Assembly: GCA_014529385.2 (NCBI GenBank)
Contig: CM043945.1
Location: forward strand, 144,622,741 to 144,686,740
Length of the DNA stretch: 64,000 nucleotides
Reading direction: 5' to 3'
Origin: Adiantum capillus-veneris
Lineage: Eukaryota; Streptophyta; Polypodiopsida; Polypodiales; Pteridaceae
A program made the position numbers and the translations under genes. Numbering within the stretch: position 1 is the first letter of the stretch; every line of letters starts with the position of its first letter. Below are positions 34,082-45,162 of this stretch, piece by piece. The notes under the pieces are model-generated. The model did no database searches and was not told where the DNA came from. It was given only the letters and a program-made list of their open reading frames with translations.

Positions 34082-37000
34082 ATGGAGAGCCAACGCCAAA
34101 TGTCTGGATATCCTCTTTTCTTTGGAGAGCCTGGAGAGGATGCAGAATTATTTTTAGCAAATTTCAAGATGTCTTGCCGTATCAAGAGGATAGTAACCGA
34201 TCAAGAACGTGTAGAAATGTTTGAGGTGGTCCTTAGGAAAGATGCTAGTACTTGGTTTGACTCTTTGCCTGAGGAAGTTAAGGGGAATTACACAGAAGTT
34301 TTGAATCGTTTTAAGAGATACTTCTTTGATCCCCAAAACACTCAAAAACTATGGCAAGACATTGTTTCTCATAAGCAAAAAGACTTAGATGACTACTACT
34401 TGTACAAGCAAGAGTTTCTACGTCTTTGGGCTCTATGGATACGAAATGTTACTAACCCTGGTGATGGTGCAGATTTTTTAAAGAAGGAGAGATTCATAGC
34501 CGGACTCTTTCCTGACCTTAAGGTAAAAGTTGAGGCGGGTGCACCTGCTACTTTTGATGCAGCTGAAACTAGGGATGCTGAGAAGTATAGGAAACTCAAG
34601 TGCTTAAGGGGAGAGGTTCCAATAGAAGGTCTTAGACCCAAAGGTAAGTCACAAGCATCAACATCGAGGGAGCTTCCTGAGGTAACAGCGGAAGTAATTG
34701 AGAAGTTAAACGAATCTTTAAGCAGCCTGTCAATTCACCTTGCACAAGCTGTAGGTCCAAAGGGACAAGCAAAGAAGTCTGAAGAGCGAGATCCACGACC
34801 TAGGAGAGTCTTGCAATGTTGGAATTGCGGAGAGTTTGGACATGGGATGTATAATTGTCCTTGGCCCCGTGGGGAGCCAGGGAGGCCTAACTTGAATTAC
34901 CCAGTGATGAATGCAGGTGAAGGAACTGGTAAACAACCAAAGCTTCTACAAAGGCCAAATGGACCAAGACCACCTCCACACGGGGTAGAAGGAGTTCCAC
35001 CTTTGCCAAATCCAAATGTGCATGTGGTAGAGGTGACAAATTCAAATGAGGTTGACATGGAAGCCAATGGAATTAAGCGTGGCCGAGGAAAAGGTAAAGA
35101 GAAAGAAGGAGTCACATCACAGAGTGACCATGGACAAGGCAAGAAGGCAAAGGGAACCAAGGAAACCAAGAGGACTCGACGTCGTATCAACCTCCAAGAC
35201 TTCCCTCTTGGACATGGTATGGCTCCGTACAACTTGTTGGAAGACATGAGAGGTAAGGGTCCTGATATTTCATGGCCTCAATTTCTTGCATTATGTACAC
35301 AAGTTAGGAGGGATTTAACAAGGGCAGTTAGCACTAGGAGAAAGGTAAAAGAGAATGTGCCTGTTGTAAAAATTGCACAAGCTGAAATGAATGAGGACAT
35401 TACACCGGTGCTAAACTGTTACATCAAAGGAAGATTGGTTAGGAAAGTTCTAGTGGATGGGGGTGCACAAATTTGCATCATGACAGAGGGACTCATGCAA
35501 AAACTAGGCATGCACATCCATGAGACACCTGAAATTAGGGTCAAGATGGCAAACAATAGCAAGGCTAGGTGCGTAGGCATTTGTAAAAATGTTTTTGTGG
35601 AGGCCTTTGGCATTAAGAAGGCAGTGGACTTCTATGTCATGTCTACCAAGGGAAATGGTTACCCATTTATCCTAGGAAGACCATGGCTAATGAAAATGCG
35701 AGCTTTGCAGGATTGGGAGAGTGGAGAGCTAATTTGCAGGAATGAAAATCACAAGAAGGTTGTCTTTGACATGAAGGAGCAACGCCAAGAGGAGCTCCAT
35801 GAAGAATCATCTCAAAGTGAGACGGAAGAAGGTTGGACCGATAGCACTTCAGAAGAAGAAAGTAGCGGCAGCATTACTGAAGAGGAGTCTTCCATCGAAG
35901 TCATGGGGGTAAGGTTTAAGCCAAGCAACCAAGAGACCTCTTGTCAAGGCTTGGAGGAGGTAGGTCCTCAAGAGAACGAAGGTGAATATCAAGATGAAGG
36001 GATGCTGGAAGGTATGCTATCAACAACACTTACAAAGGATGAAAGAGAGGAGTTCAAATGTGTGCTAAGGAAGTTTCCTAGGCTTTTTGCTAAAGACTAC
36101 ACCGATGTGCGTGGAGTAGATGCTGTTCAACACAAAATTGAGTTGAAGCCAGAGGCCACACCTAAGGCTCAGAAGCTACGAAGGCTAGGAGTCATCAAGG
36201 AGCAGGCTTTACTCAAGGAGGTAAGAAAGCTTCTAGCAGCAAGGTTCATTTATCCAGTGGAGAATTCGGAGTGGGTCTCTCCTGTTGTTGTCACTCCTAA
36301 GAAGAACGGCAAGTGGAGGGTGTGTGTGGATTACCGTCCCCTCAATGAGGCAACAAAGAGAGATCACTTTCCCCTCCCATTCCAGGATGAGATACTAAAT
36401 GAGGTAGCTGGTCATGAGAAGTACACTGTGTGCGATGGTTACTCAGGATACTTTCAAATAGGGATTGCACTGGAGGATCAATTGAAAACAACCTTTATCA
36501 CTCCTTGGGGTTGTTATGCTTTTAGAGTCATGCCATTTGGTCTGACAAATGCTCCTGCAACATTCCAACGTTTCATGAATATGGTGTTTCAAGCATTCTT
36601 TGGAAAGTCAATTAGGGTGTTCATTGATGATTTCTGTATTTATAGCTCAAAATCATTGCATCTACAAAGGGTAGAAGAAGGTTTAAAGAAGCTCTACGAC
36701 ATGGGAGGTCAACTCAACCCGGACAAGTGCCATATAGGTGAGGATGAAATAATCTTGCTTGGTCATAAAGTTTCTTACAAAGGCATTGAAGTGGATCCTT
36801 CGAAGGCAAAGGCTCTTATTGAGCTACCATCACCCAAGAGTCTTAAGGAGGTCATCTCATTCATTCAAAAGGTGAAGTATATGTCACGCTTCATTCACTT
36901 AGCCTCGGAGTTACTTCACCCTTTGCAAAAGTTGACACAACAAGTAGAATTTGCATGGTCTGATGAGCTGGAAGAGTACTTTTGTAAAATTAAAGTCATT

Positions 37001-39364
37001 TTGTCAGAGCTACCAACACTCATGCCTCCTTGTTGGGAGTACACATTCTTTGTTAGCTCTAGTGTTGGAAGGGAAACAATTGGTGCTGTGTTGCTACAAC
37101 AAGATCCCCACAGTACAAGGATGCGACCCATCTACTTTGCTAGTAGGGTCATGAATGCTTTGGAGAGAAACTACACAGAAGCAGAACTCATGATGCTTTC
37201 TCTCATATTTGCGGTGAGAAAGTTTAGATCCTACCTGCTACCAAAACCTTTTGTAATTCTCACTGCAGAAAATTTGTTCCCTTGGGTGTCATCTCAAATG
37301 AATCTTAGTACTAGGATCTCAAAGTGGATTATGGAGTTGCAAGAGTTTCAATACTCTTTCAAGGTAGAAGATAGTGTGTGTGCACAATTGGCAGGGATTC
37401 TCACTTATAGGGTGCACGAAAAGGAGATTAAGGTGCCTGAAGTAAAGACCCTACCATTGCCACCACCAAAAAGTATTCCTAATGCTTTTACTTTGTTCTT
37501 TGATGGAGCTTTTCGTCGAGCCACAGGAAAAGCAGGGGGAGGGCTAGTGTTGCTCAACCCAAGTGGAGAGGTGGTCATGAAAGAGAAGTTCAATCTACCA
37601 AGTTCAGCTAGCAACAATGAAGCAGAATATGACACTCTACTTCATGGTTTGAAGATGTGCATTGGCCAAGGGATACAACGCCTCATGGTAAAGGGAGATG
37701 CACTTCTCATTGTTAAACAGATTTTAGGCATTTGGGCATGCAAGAATGAGAGCTTACGGACAAAAGTTCATGCCATTCGTAGATTGTTTAATCAATTTGA
37801 AGAAGTGCAACTATATCATATTCCTAGGAAACAGAATGAAGATGCTGATTTACTTGCACAACAAGCCGTTGCATGTGTAAAGAAAGAAGTGCAGGTCATC
37901 ATGGTGGCGGCTGCTGTGAAGCAACCGAGGTACCAAGGATTGGAGTCATTGGCTCCCATCATTGGCTACATTTTGGAGGGTGAGTTTCCACCAGACTTCA
38001 CAAAAGCTCAGAAGAGGAGACTCATGAAGAAGGCAAGCGTATATCTCTTCCTAGAAGGCTCCCTCTATCAAAGAGGGAAGGATCAAGTGTGCAGACGAGT
38101 ACCAACTATCAAGGAAATTCCAGCCATTCTAAAAGGTTTGCATGAAGAGGCATGTGGTGGTCATTTTGCCCAAGAATTAACTGTAAAGAAGATTTTGTTT
38201 TCGGGGTATGTTTGGCCAAGTTTGCATGTGGATGTTCAACATTGGTGTAAAAGCTGTCACACTTGTCAGATAAATGGAAATAGAAGGTTGGTGCATGGCC
38301 CGAGGCAAATAGTGCTTGCAAATGGACCCTTTGAAAAGTGGGGCATTGATGCTATGGGTCCTCTGCCTAGGACAAAAAATGGTAAACTCTACATTCTAGT
38401 GGCTGTAGACTATATGACTAGGTGGGTGGAAGCACAAAGTGTGGCAAAGGTAAATGAGAAGACAGTGAGCAAATTCGTCTACACTCACATTTGTTGTAGA
38501 TTTGGCACACCTTTGGAGATTGTTTCTGATAATGGTCCAGGGTTTAGAAAAGGATTGCTCACAGAAGTTTGTGAAGAGCTTCACATTCTACATCGTCATA
38601 GCACACCATACTACCCACAGTCAAATGGTTTGGTGGAGAAGGCTAATGGTGTCATTGCAGGAATCATTAGAAAGATGGTGCAAAACAAGACAAAATTATG
38701 GGATGACTTCTTGGATGGTGCCTTGTGGGCATATCGAACCACATATAGGGAAGCCACGGAGTTCACACCATTTCACTTGGTCTATGGTCAAGAGGCTTTG
38801 CAGCCTATCGAGCTCAACATTCCAACAATGCAACTTCATGGCAAAGGAGCACAAGATGATCAAGAGGTATGGATGGATCGACTTCTTACGTTAGAGGAGC
38901 TTGAGTGGAAAAGAGAAGCAGCATATGAGTGCTACAAGAGGAAAGCCACACAAGCGAAAGAAACGCACGACAAGAAACTGAAGGACAAAGGCATCAAGGA
39001 AGGAGAGCTTGTGCTAAGGTATGACAATCGACTTGACAATCGTTTTGATGCCAAGTTTGAAACTAGATGGCAAGGGCCATACATAGTCAAGAAGGCTTTC
39101 AATTCTAGTTACTATCAGCTTATGGACTTGAATGGTAAAGAGCACTCCAGGAAGGTAAACGGGTATCGCTTGAAGCCCTATTTGAGTCGCCTTCTACCAA
39201 AGGATCTACCAAAGATCTGTCCAAAGGCCGCTGTCTCATGTAAGTATTGTTACATGAAGCATGATTGTAACTCCAGCCAAAATTCTGAGGGGCCAAACAA
39301 TGAAAATCTCGTCAAGGACTCTGAAGCACTCTCTCTGGAAAAGATGCTCTATGATGGTACATGA
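34082..39364 (+). CDS. Family A gag-pol polyprotein (intact, 1,760 aa)
   Basis: A single ATG-to-stop frame. Gag occupies the first ~240 residues. The CCHC knuckle begins at Cys246 (CX2CX4HX4C). An aspartic protease has Asp459 in VDGGA (DGG rather than the usual DSG/DTG). RT has the FIDD pair at residues 849-850. A gypsy RNase H follows whose first catalytic Asp region reads FFVSSS, so it is probably inactive. A second RNase H of the type acquired by Tat/Ogre elements begins at Asp1141 (FFDGA, NNEAEY, KGDALL, EDADLLA). Integrase has an HHCC-like zinc region, Asp1423, Asp1483 and Glu1519 (D-D-35-E spacing), then a GPY-type motif (WQGPYIV). No chromodomain. It encodes all functions for reverse transcription and insertion in cytoplasmic particles and the nucleus. 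Its own 5' LTR lacks the TATA region, so expression is doubtful. Confidence 0.95.
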   Translation: MESQRQMSGYPLFFGEPGEDAELFLANFKMSCRIKRIVTDQERVEMFEVVLRKDASTWFDSLPEEVKGNYTEVLNRFKRYFFDPQNTQKLWQDIVSHKQKDLDDYYLYKQEFLRLWALWIRNVTNPGDGADFLKKERFIAGLFPDLKVKVEAGAPATFDAAETRDAEKYRKLKCLRGEVPIEGLRPKGKSQASTSRELPEVTAEVIEKLNESLSSLSIHLAQAVGPKGQAKKSEERDPRPRRVLQCWNCGEFGHGMYNCPWPRGEPGRPNLNYPVMNAGEGTGKQPKLLQRPNGPRPPPHGVEGVPPLPNPNVHVVEVTNSNEVDMEANGIKRGRGKGKEKEGVTSQSDHGQGKKAKGTKETKRTRRRINLQDFPLGHGMAPYNLLEDMRGKGPDISWPQFLALCTQVRRDLTRAVSTRRKVKENVPVVKIAQAEMNEDITPVLNCYIKGRLVRKVLVDGGAQICIMTEGLMQKLGMHIHETPEIRVKMANNSKARCVGICKNVFVEAFGIKKAVDFYVMSTKGNGYPFILGRPWLMKMRALQDWESGELICRNENHKKVVFDMKEQRQEELHEESSQSETEEGWTDSTSEEESSGSITEEESSIEVMGVRFKPSNQETSCQGLEEVGPQENEGEYQDEGMLEGMLSTTLTKDEREEFKCVLRKFPRLFAKDYTDVRGVDAVQHKIELKPEATPKAQKLRRLGVIKEQALLKEVRKLLAARFIYPVENSEWVSPVVVTPKKNGKWRVCVDYRPLNEATKRDHFPLPFQDEILNEVAGHEKYTVCDGYSGYFQIGIALEDQLKTTFITPWGCYAFRVMPFGLTNAPATFQRFMNMVFQAFFGKSIRVFIDDFCIYSSKSLHLQRVEEGLKKLYDMGGQLNPDKCHIGEDEIILLGHKVSYKGIEVDPSKAKALIELPSPKSLKEVISFIQKVKYMSRFIHLASELLHPLQKLTQQVEFAWSDELEEYFCKIKVILSELPTLMPPCWEYTFFVSSSVGRETIGAVLLQQDPHSTRMRPIYFASRVMNALERNYTEAELMMLSLIFAVRKFRSYLLPKPFVILTAENLFPWVSSQMNLSTRISKWIMELQEFQYSFKVEDSVCAQLAGILTYRVHEKEIKVPEVKTLPLPPPKSIPNAFTLFFDGAFRRATGKAGGGLVLLNPSGEVVMKEKFNLPSSASNNEAEYDTLLHGLKMCIGQGIQRLMVKGDALLIVKQILGIWACKNESLRTKVHAIRRLFNQFEEVQLYHIPRKQNEDADLLAQQAVACVKKEVQVIMVAAAVKQPRYQGLESLAPIIGYILEGEFPPDFTKAQKRRLMKKASVYLFLEGSLYQRGKDQVCRRVPTIKEIPAILKGLHEEACGGHFAQELTVKKILFSGYVWPSLHVDVQHWCKSCHTCQINGNRRLVHGPRQIVLANGPFEKWGIDAMGPLPRTKNGKLYILVAVDYMTRWVEAQSVAKVNEKTVSKFVYTHICCRFGTPLEIVSDNGPGFRKGLLTEVCEELHILHRHSTPYYPQSNGLVEKANGVIAGIIRKMVQNKTKLWDDFLDGALWAYRTTYREATEFTPFHLVYGQEALQPIELNIPTMQLHGKGAQDDQEVWMDRLLTLEELEWKREAAYECYKRKATQAKETHDKKLKDKGIKEGELVLRYDNRLDNRFDAKFETRWQGPYIVKKAFNSSYYQLMDLNGKEHSRKVNGYRLKPYLSRLLPKDLPKICPKAAVSCKYCYMKHDCNSSQNSEGPNNENLVKDSEALSLEKMLYDGT

Positions 39365-39377
39365 ATATACCATCATC

Positions 39378-39391
39378 AGGGGGAGGGCTAA
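39378..39391 (+). promoter_or_regulatory. Polypurine tract of the plus-strand family A element
   Basis: AGGGGGAGGGCTAA directly before the LTR start TGATAGCC. Identical in position to the tracts at 2,946 and before 26,672. Confidence 0.8.
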
Positions 39392-41773
39392 TGATAGCCG
39401 TTTTTTCGGCTCTTTGTAATTGCCACAGTGAGTTACCTCACCCTACCAAAATCACCCAAACACTGTGGCTATCCCTACCATTTCACTGTACATAGGCGTG
39501 CGTGAGTCACGGGACTTTTCCCATATCTTCTTAAAAAACCCTCAATTAGCTAGTCATTGGGCTAGTTGAGCCAAAAAAATAAAAAAAAATAAAAAATATA
39601 AGTATATTATGGCCCATGCGTATGTAAATATTTCTTTGTATATAGGGCCTAAATAAAAGAATTTTTTCATAATTATTTTGGTATTTATTTAAATATTTCT
39701 ACCTAGGTGTGTGTTATTTATGCTCTGTACATTGCCTCACCATTACCACAATTTTTCTTACCATTTTTCATACTCTTTATTCCATGTAGCAATATTTTCA
39801 TGTAAGCTTCTCTTATATTTGGTGTAACTCCACCCCAACAAAAATCAAAAAAAAAACTAGTTTTATTTATGTGTATAATTTTTCACTATTGTGATTTTTC
39901 CCTTCCTACATCTTTTTTTTTTTTTTCTAAAAAAATTAGAACACCGAAAATATTTATCTTTTTATGGTAGCCTCATAATGAGAGAGATTTCTTTTGACCC
40001 CTTTATAGTTTTTCCACTTATATTATTTATATTTGACATGTACATATTTTTTTAGACCCCTCAATATTTGATTTTCTTAGTTGTACTATTCACTTATATC
40101 ATGATCTCAACAATATCTTCAATTATAGACCTACCAAATAAGGTCAAGGGTAGGTGGCATGCATACATGCACTATGGAGGGCTCACTCTTGGAGGTATTC
40201 AAAAGAATCATCCAAAGAAGGACCCCACAAGGACCTTGTGCAGTGGAAAAAAACGATCGGTTTTGCTAAATTTTTAAAGTTCACTTGCTCTCCGAATTTG
40301 AAAAGGTGATACAAACAAAAGTTGTAGCTCGTGGGCTGAACTTTTGCCTCAACTTTTTTCATGTTTTTTTGAGTTACGAGCTGTGAGCAATGATTTTATT
40401 AGTGGACCCCAGTTTTCCCATGCTATGCAGCCACACTCTCTCTTCCACTTTATCATTTTCTTCTTTCACACACACTTCTCCACTCATCATCCCCACCTCT
40501 CTCACCACTCCTCTCTGCACCCTACTCACCTTCTCCTCAACCTTGAAGAATAAGAGAAACCATGGTGAACTCATACCTCCCACACACAATTCCATTCCAA
40601 AATTGACCACCTAGTCTCATTTTTCCTCCTCCAAATTACCCATATCTATCAAAAAACCACAAAATTCAGCCTCTTCTCTTAAAAGACAGCATCATGGTGG
40701 TTGATTACTCAGCTTCAATTACCTTGTCTCTCAAGGAAGGTCAAGAGTGGAGAAAAAATGTACCGTCAAAGCTAGTGGACCATCAACAAGCGTCAAAATT
40801 GGCCCTACTCAAGACACTTGGAGCATCAACCTTGTAAGAAATCCACCTTTTCTTACCTCTTAAGAGTTTTTCTTCCTTATTTGTATCCTACATGGATACT
40901 CCCATTGTAAATATTCAATTCCATTTGTAAATTAATACTAACTCTACTAACACTAACCCACTATGAAAAGTCCTATCACCTCCATTTCTCTCCTCTCTCT
41001 TTCCCCACCAACTTCTTGATAATTCCAAGCAAAAGAAATTAGATAAATTGCTGAAAATCTAACCCAACCATGGTTAGAGGAGTAACCCTAGCCTTCAAAA
41101 TTGCTATAAAAGGAGGGTGTAGCTAGCATAAAAGGGGGGAAGCCATAAGCAAGAGCACTATGCTATAGCTTGAGAAGCCAAGCTCAACCTCTCTAGAAGG
41201 AGCTCTTGAGTGGAAGCTCATTGTCTTATGCATGTGCATGTGTTGTAATAGGGGATTAGCAAGGGAAATCTATGCCATTGTAAGAGAGAGAGTGATCATT
41301 CAATTGAGAGTAGGAAATCTATCATTTCTCCTACTAGTGTAAGCCCAACATTCGCTGAATCAAGGAGGGTGGATTTGGACTAATCTTGGATATTTTGTCT
41401 CCCTTTCCAACGTGAAGTAATGGACAACAATGATGCGTAAGTGTCTTGGTTTTTTTTTAAGTTCTTGATAGCTTGTCTCTGGTGTTGTCATCAATCTAGC
41501 CATAAATCCCACATACTGTAAGAGGGCGACAGGGTGGAGAGGACTCCCCTGGCCTTAAGACAGTGATTGGGGTGGCTTTTCTAGTGATGTAATGTGGTGA
41601 AATTTACGCAAGCTATGTTGAACAAGTACTAATCTCACTTTGATTTGTCATGACAGATTTGTAAGAAGGTATTAATGCAACAAGCACCCCCTCCCCCTTT
41701 CTCTCTCTTTCTTAAATATATAGTTGTGTTTGCTTGATCATCGCCGATACGTTTCAAAGCAGCCCGAGCACTA

Positions 41774-41813
<40 letters not shown>

Positions 41814-42379
41814 GTGTTTTAGTGTGTGAGAGTATTCCATTGGTGTTAGGGTTCCTACTGCAGTCCTGTCGCGTTCGCGTCCTGTTTTTGAGTGTGTGGA
41901 GGAGTGAATGAGAGATTTCTCTCTTCAATTTTGCACTTGGGAGAGTTTATGGAAGTTCTGAGTTTCCATGGATATGTGTGTGCGAGGAATTGGGGAAATA
42001 AGGCGTGGCTTTCTGCAAGAGTATGTGACCCTGTATCTGTTCCATTAGGGTTGGCGCTACTCCAAAGAATCCAACAGAGTGGAGTTTGGTGAAGCTTTTG
42101 CAATGGTTTGAGAGAGGCCTTTTGTGGCTGGAGTTTTTGATGGTTTTTCTTGAATATTTGGGTCACCATCAAGTGTGATTTCAAGTGTTGATCAACTCGA
42201 CCCACCTTGTAGTGTATGTGGGCAGGCAAGGGCTTGTAGGGAGAGGCGTTTGGAGCTTGAACTGAGCTTGTGCGTGTAGTATTTTTATTGAGCTTTTGAG
42301 TGGTGGTGTATGTGGGTTGAAATTTAAGTAAATTACTTGTGTGGTGTTAAGTTGTCTGGGTGTGTGAGTGTGTGCTCGA
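39392..42379 (+). repeat. Hybrid LTR (type A start, D-type end)
   Basis: The first ~1 kb follows type A (as in the minus element). From about 40,390 it is nearly identical to 27,650-29,641, including the TATA box (41,105-41,112), the CCTACTGCAGTCCTG end region and the break where element C begins. It differs from the 5' LTR of this element at both the type A/B segment and the end, so it is not a normal 3' LTR. Confidence 0.78.
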
Positions 42380-42772
42380 TGGAGAGGGGGAAAGGGGAAC
42401 ACACCCAGCACACAAACTAATGCCTCACTATAGCCCAGGGTATACACAGCGCCCCAATCCGCTAGAGTTCACCTTCAAAACACAAAACTACCCGTAAGCA
42501 AACCATTGCTTTCACACAACCATAACGCACATACGCCTTGCAATGCATCATACAGACTCAATCACTCCGTTCCGCTCAATTCACAACCTTCCACACTCAC
42601 ACAACCTCTCTCTATCTCTCTTTGCACGACCAACCTCGGGGGGGCACACGTGCCTACACACGCCCGAAAACACACGCACACAAGCAGAGAAGAGAAGGGG
42701 GAATGACACATGAAATAGTAGAGAATAGTTTACTAGCATAGGCAATATCATGTACAGCCAACACACTGCCGG
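42380..42772 (-). repeat. Outer piece of the element C 3' LTR (right copy)
   Basis: Nearly identical to 29,642-30,033. Ends in CCGG (42,769-42,772) and is continued at 45,163 after the LTR at 42,773-45,162. Confidence 0.85.
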
Positions 42773-44868
42773 TGATAGCCGTTTTTTCGGCTCTTTGTAA
42801 TTGCCACAGTGAGTTACCTCACCCTACCAAAATCACCCAAACACTGTGGCTATCCCTACCATTTCACTGTACATAGGCGTGCGTGAGTCACGGGACTTTT
42901 CCCATATCTTCTTAAAAACCCTCAGCTAGCTAGTCACTGGGCTAGGTGAGCCAAAAAAAAAAATAAAAAAATAAAAATAAAAGTATATTATGGCCTCTTT
43001 GTGTGTAAATATTTCATTGTATATATGGCCTAAATATAGGGATTTTTTATAATTATTTTGGTATTTTATTTAAATATTTCTACTTAGGTGTGTGTTTTAT
43101 TAAACCTATGTACACCTTCTTTCATCCTCTTACACCATAATTTTATTTTTTTGCCAATATGTACATACTCTAATCTCATATTTTTTCTTTATACAAATCA
43201 CTCCCACATTTTCACCCTCACCCTCGTGAAAACAAAAAATTGATTTCTACTCATTGGTTACTTTTATTATATTATTTACTTGCATACATTTTCCTCTTTC
43301 ACCCAAAATAATTCAAGGAGGGACCATATCATATGATTCCAATATCTTTCCATATCCATAACTCCTCCATATTTTTATTATTATTTTTACTCATTATTCT
43401 AACACCATGTGCTCATTGAGCTAAAGTCCATGAATAGTCCATACACTAGTCCCACCATGTGTATATTTCTTATTTCACCAATAATCCTCCTCCATGCATG
43501 GGTCAAGGGCAACTTGAATGCTTTGTATTATAATATGACAAATGAGGGGCTCACTCTTGGATGCATTGTACAAATTCAACAAAGGAGGGGACCACGAAAA
43601 GACTTTTGCAGGCCTAAAAAAACGGCTTTTTGGTGAGAATTTTGGCACCTATCTCCACTCCGAATTTGGAGCAGTGGTCAAAAGAGAAAATGTAGCCCAC
43701 GCTCTGAATAATCACCCCAAATTTTTTCATGATTTTTGGAGCTACCAATTGTGAGCTATGATTTTTTTAGTGGACCCCAGTTTTCCCATGCTATGCAGCC
43801 ACACTCTCTCTTCCACTTTATCATTTTCCTCTTTCACACACACTTCTCCACTCATCATCCCCATCTCTCTCACCACTCCTCTCTGCACACTACTCACCTT
43901 CTCCTCAACCTTGAAGAATAAGAGAAACCATGGTGAACTCATACCTCCCACACACAATTCCATTCCAAAATTGACCACCTAGTCTCATTTTTTCCTCCTC
44001 CAAATTACCCATATCTATCAAAAAACCACAAAATTCAGCCTCTTCTCTTAAAAGACAGCATCATGGTGGTTGATTACTCAGCTTCAATTACCTTGTCTCT
44101 CAAGGAAGGTCAAGAGTGGAGAAAAAATGTACCGTCAAAGCTAGTGGACCGTCAACAAGCGTCAAAATTGGCCCTACTCATGACACTTGGAGCATCAACC
44201 TTGTAAGAAATCCACCTTTTCTTACCTCTTAAGAGTTTTTCTTCCTTATTTGTATCCTACATGGATACTCCCATTGTAAATATTCAATTCCATTTGTAAA
44301 TTAATACTAACTCTACTAACACTAACCCACTATGAAAAGTCCTATCACCTCCATTTCTCTCCTCTCTCTTTCCCCACCAACTGAGAGAGTGATCATTCAA
44401 TTGAGAGTAGGAAATCTATCATTTCTCCTACTAGTGTAAGCCCAACATTCGCTGAATCAAGGAGGGTGGATTTGGACTAATCTTGGATATTTTGTCTCCC
44501 TTTCTAACGTGAAGTAATGGACAACAATGATGCGTAAGTGTCTTGGTTTTTTTTTAAGTTCTTGATATCTTGTCTCTGGTGTTGTCATCAATCTAGCCAT
44601 AAATCCCACATACTGTAAGAGGGCGACAGGGTGGAGAGGACTCCCCTGGCCTTAAGACAGTGATTGGGGTGGCTTTTCTAGTGATGTGTTGTGGTGAAAT
44701 TTACGCAAGCTATGTTGAACAAGTACTAATCTCACTTTGATTTGTCATGACAGATTTGTAAGAAGGTATTAATGCAACAAGCACCCCCCTCCCCCTTTCT
44801 CTCTCTTTCTTAAATATATAGTTGTGTTTGCTTGATCATCGCCGATACGTTTCAAAGCAGCCCGAGCA

Positions 44869-44904
<36 letters not shown>

Positions 44905-45162
44905 TTTTAGTGTGTGAGAGTATTCCATTGGTGTTAGGGTTAGTGTAATTCCTTGCTTGTTTGTGGGTTGCTCTAACGATTCTCCTCTTTTGCGTCCTAG
45001 TTCGCTCTTAAACTAGGTGGTGCCCCTTGTGTAGTTGGGATTTGGCGGTGGGTTTGTTGTTTTGGTTTGTGTTGTGTTGTGCCCCAGCCCCATTGAGCAG
45101 CACAGGAGCCTTGAAGGGTGTCTAGAGGCCACTCTTCTTGTTGCCCACCCCGGACCGCCTCA
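42773..45162 (+). repeat. Closing or solo LTR (type B, promoter-deleted) with CCGG duplication
   Basis: 2,390 bp, TGATAGCC...CCGCCTCA, flanked on both sides by CCGG. It carries the same 272-bp deletion as 30,034-32,419 and is almost identical to it. It is either a solo LTR or the original 3' LTR of the element at 30,034. Confidence 0.88.

Larger units (their letters stand above)
30034..45162 (+). mobile_element. Composite family A insertion with CCGG target duplication
   Basis: CCGG at 30,030-30,033 and 45,163-45,166 brackets this block. The uninterrupted sequence survives in the other C LTR (CCGCCGGCATGAACC, CCGG at 49,364-49,367). Inside are a 5' LTR (30,034-32,419), leader ORFs, intact gag-pol, polypurine tract, an LTR at 39,392-42,379 with a different start and end, a second copy of the C flank (42,380-42,772) and a closing LTR (42,773-45,162) that shares the 272-bp deletion of the 5' LTR. 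So the outer LTRs behave as a pair, while 39,392-42,772 repeats 26,672-30,033. Unequal exchange between LTRs is the simplest explanation. Confidence 0.75.
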
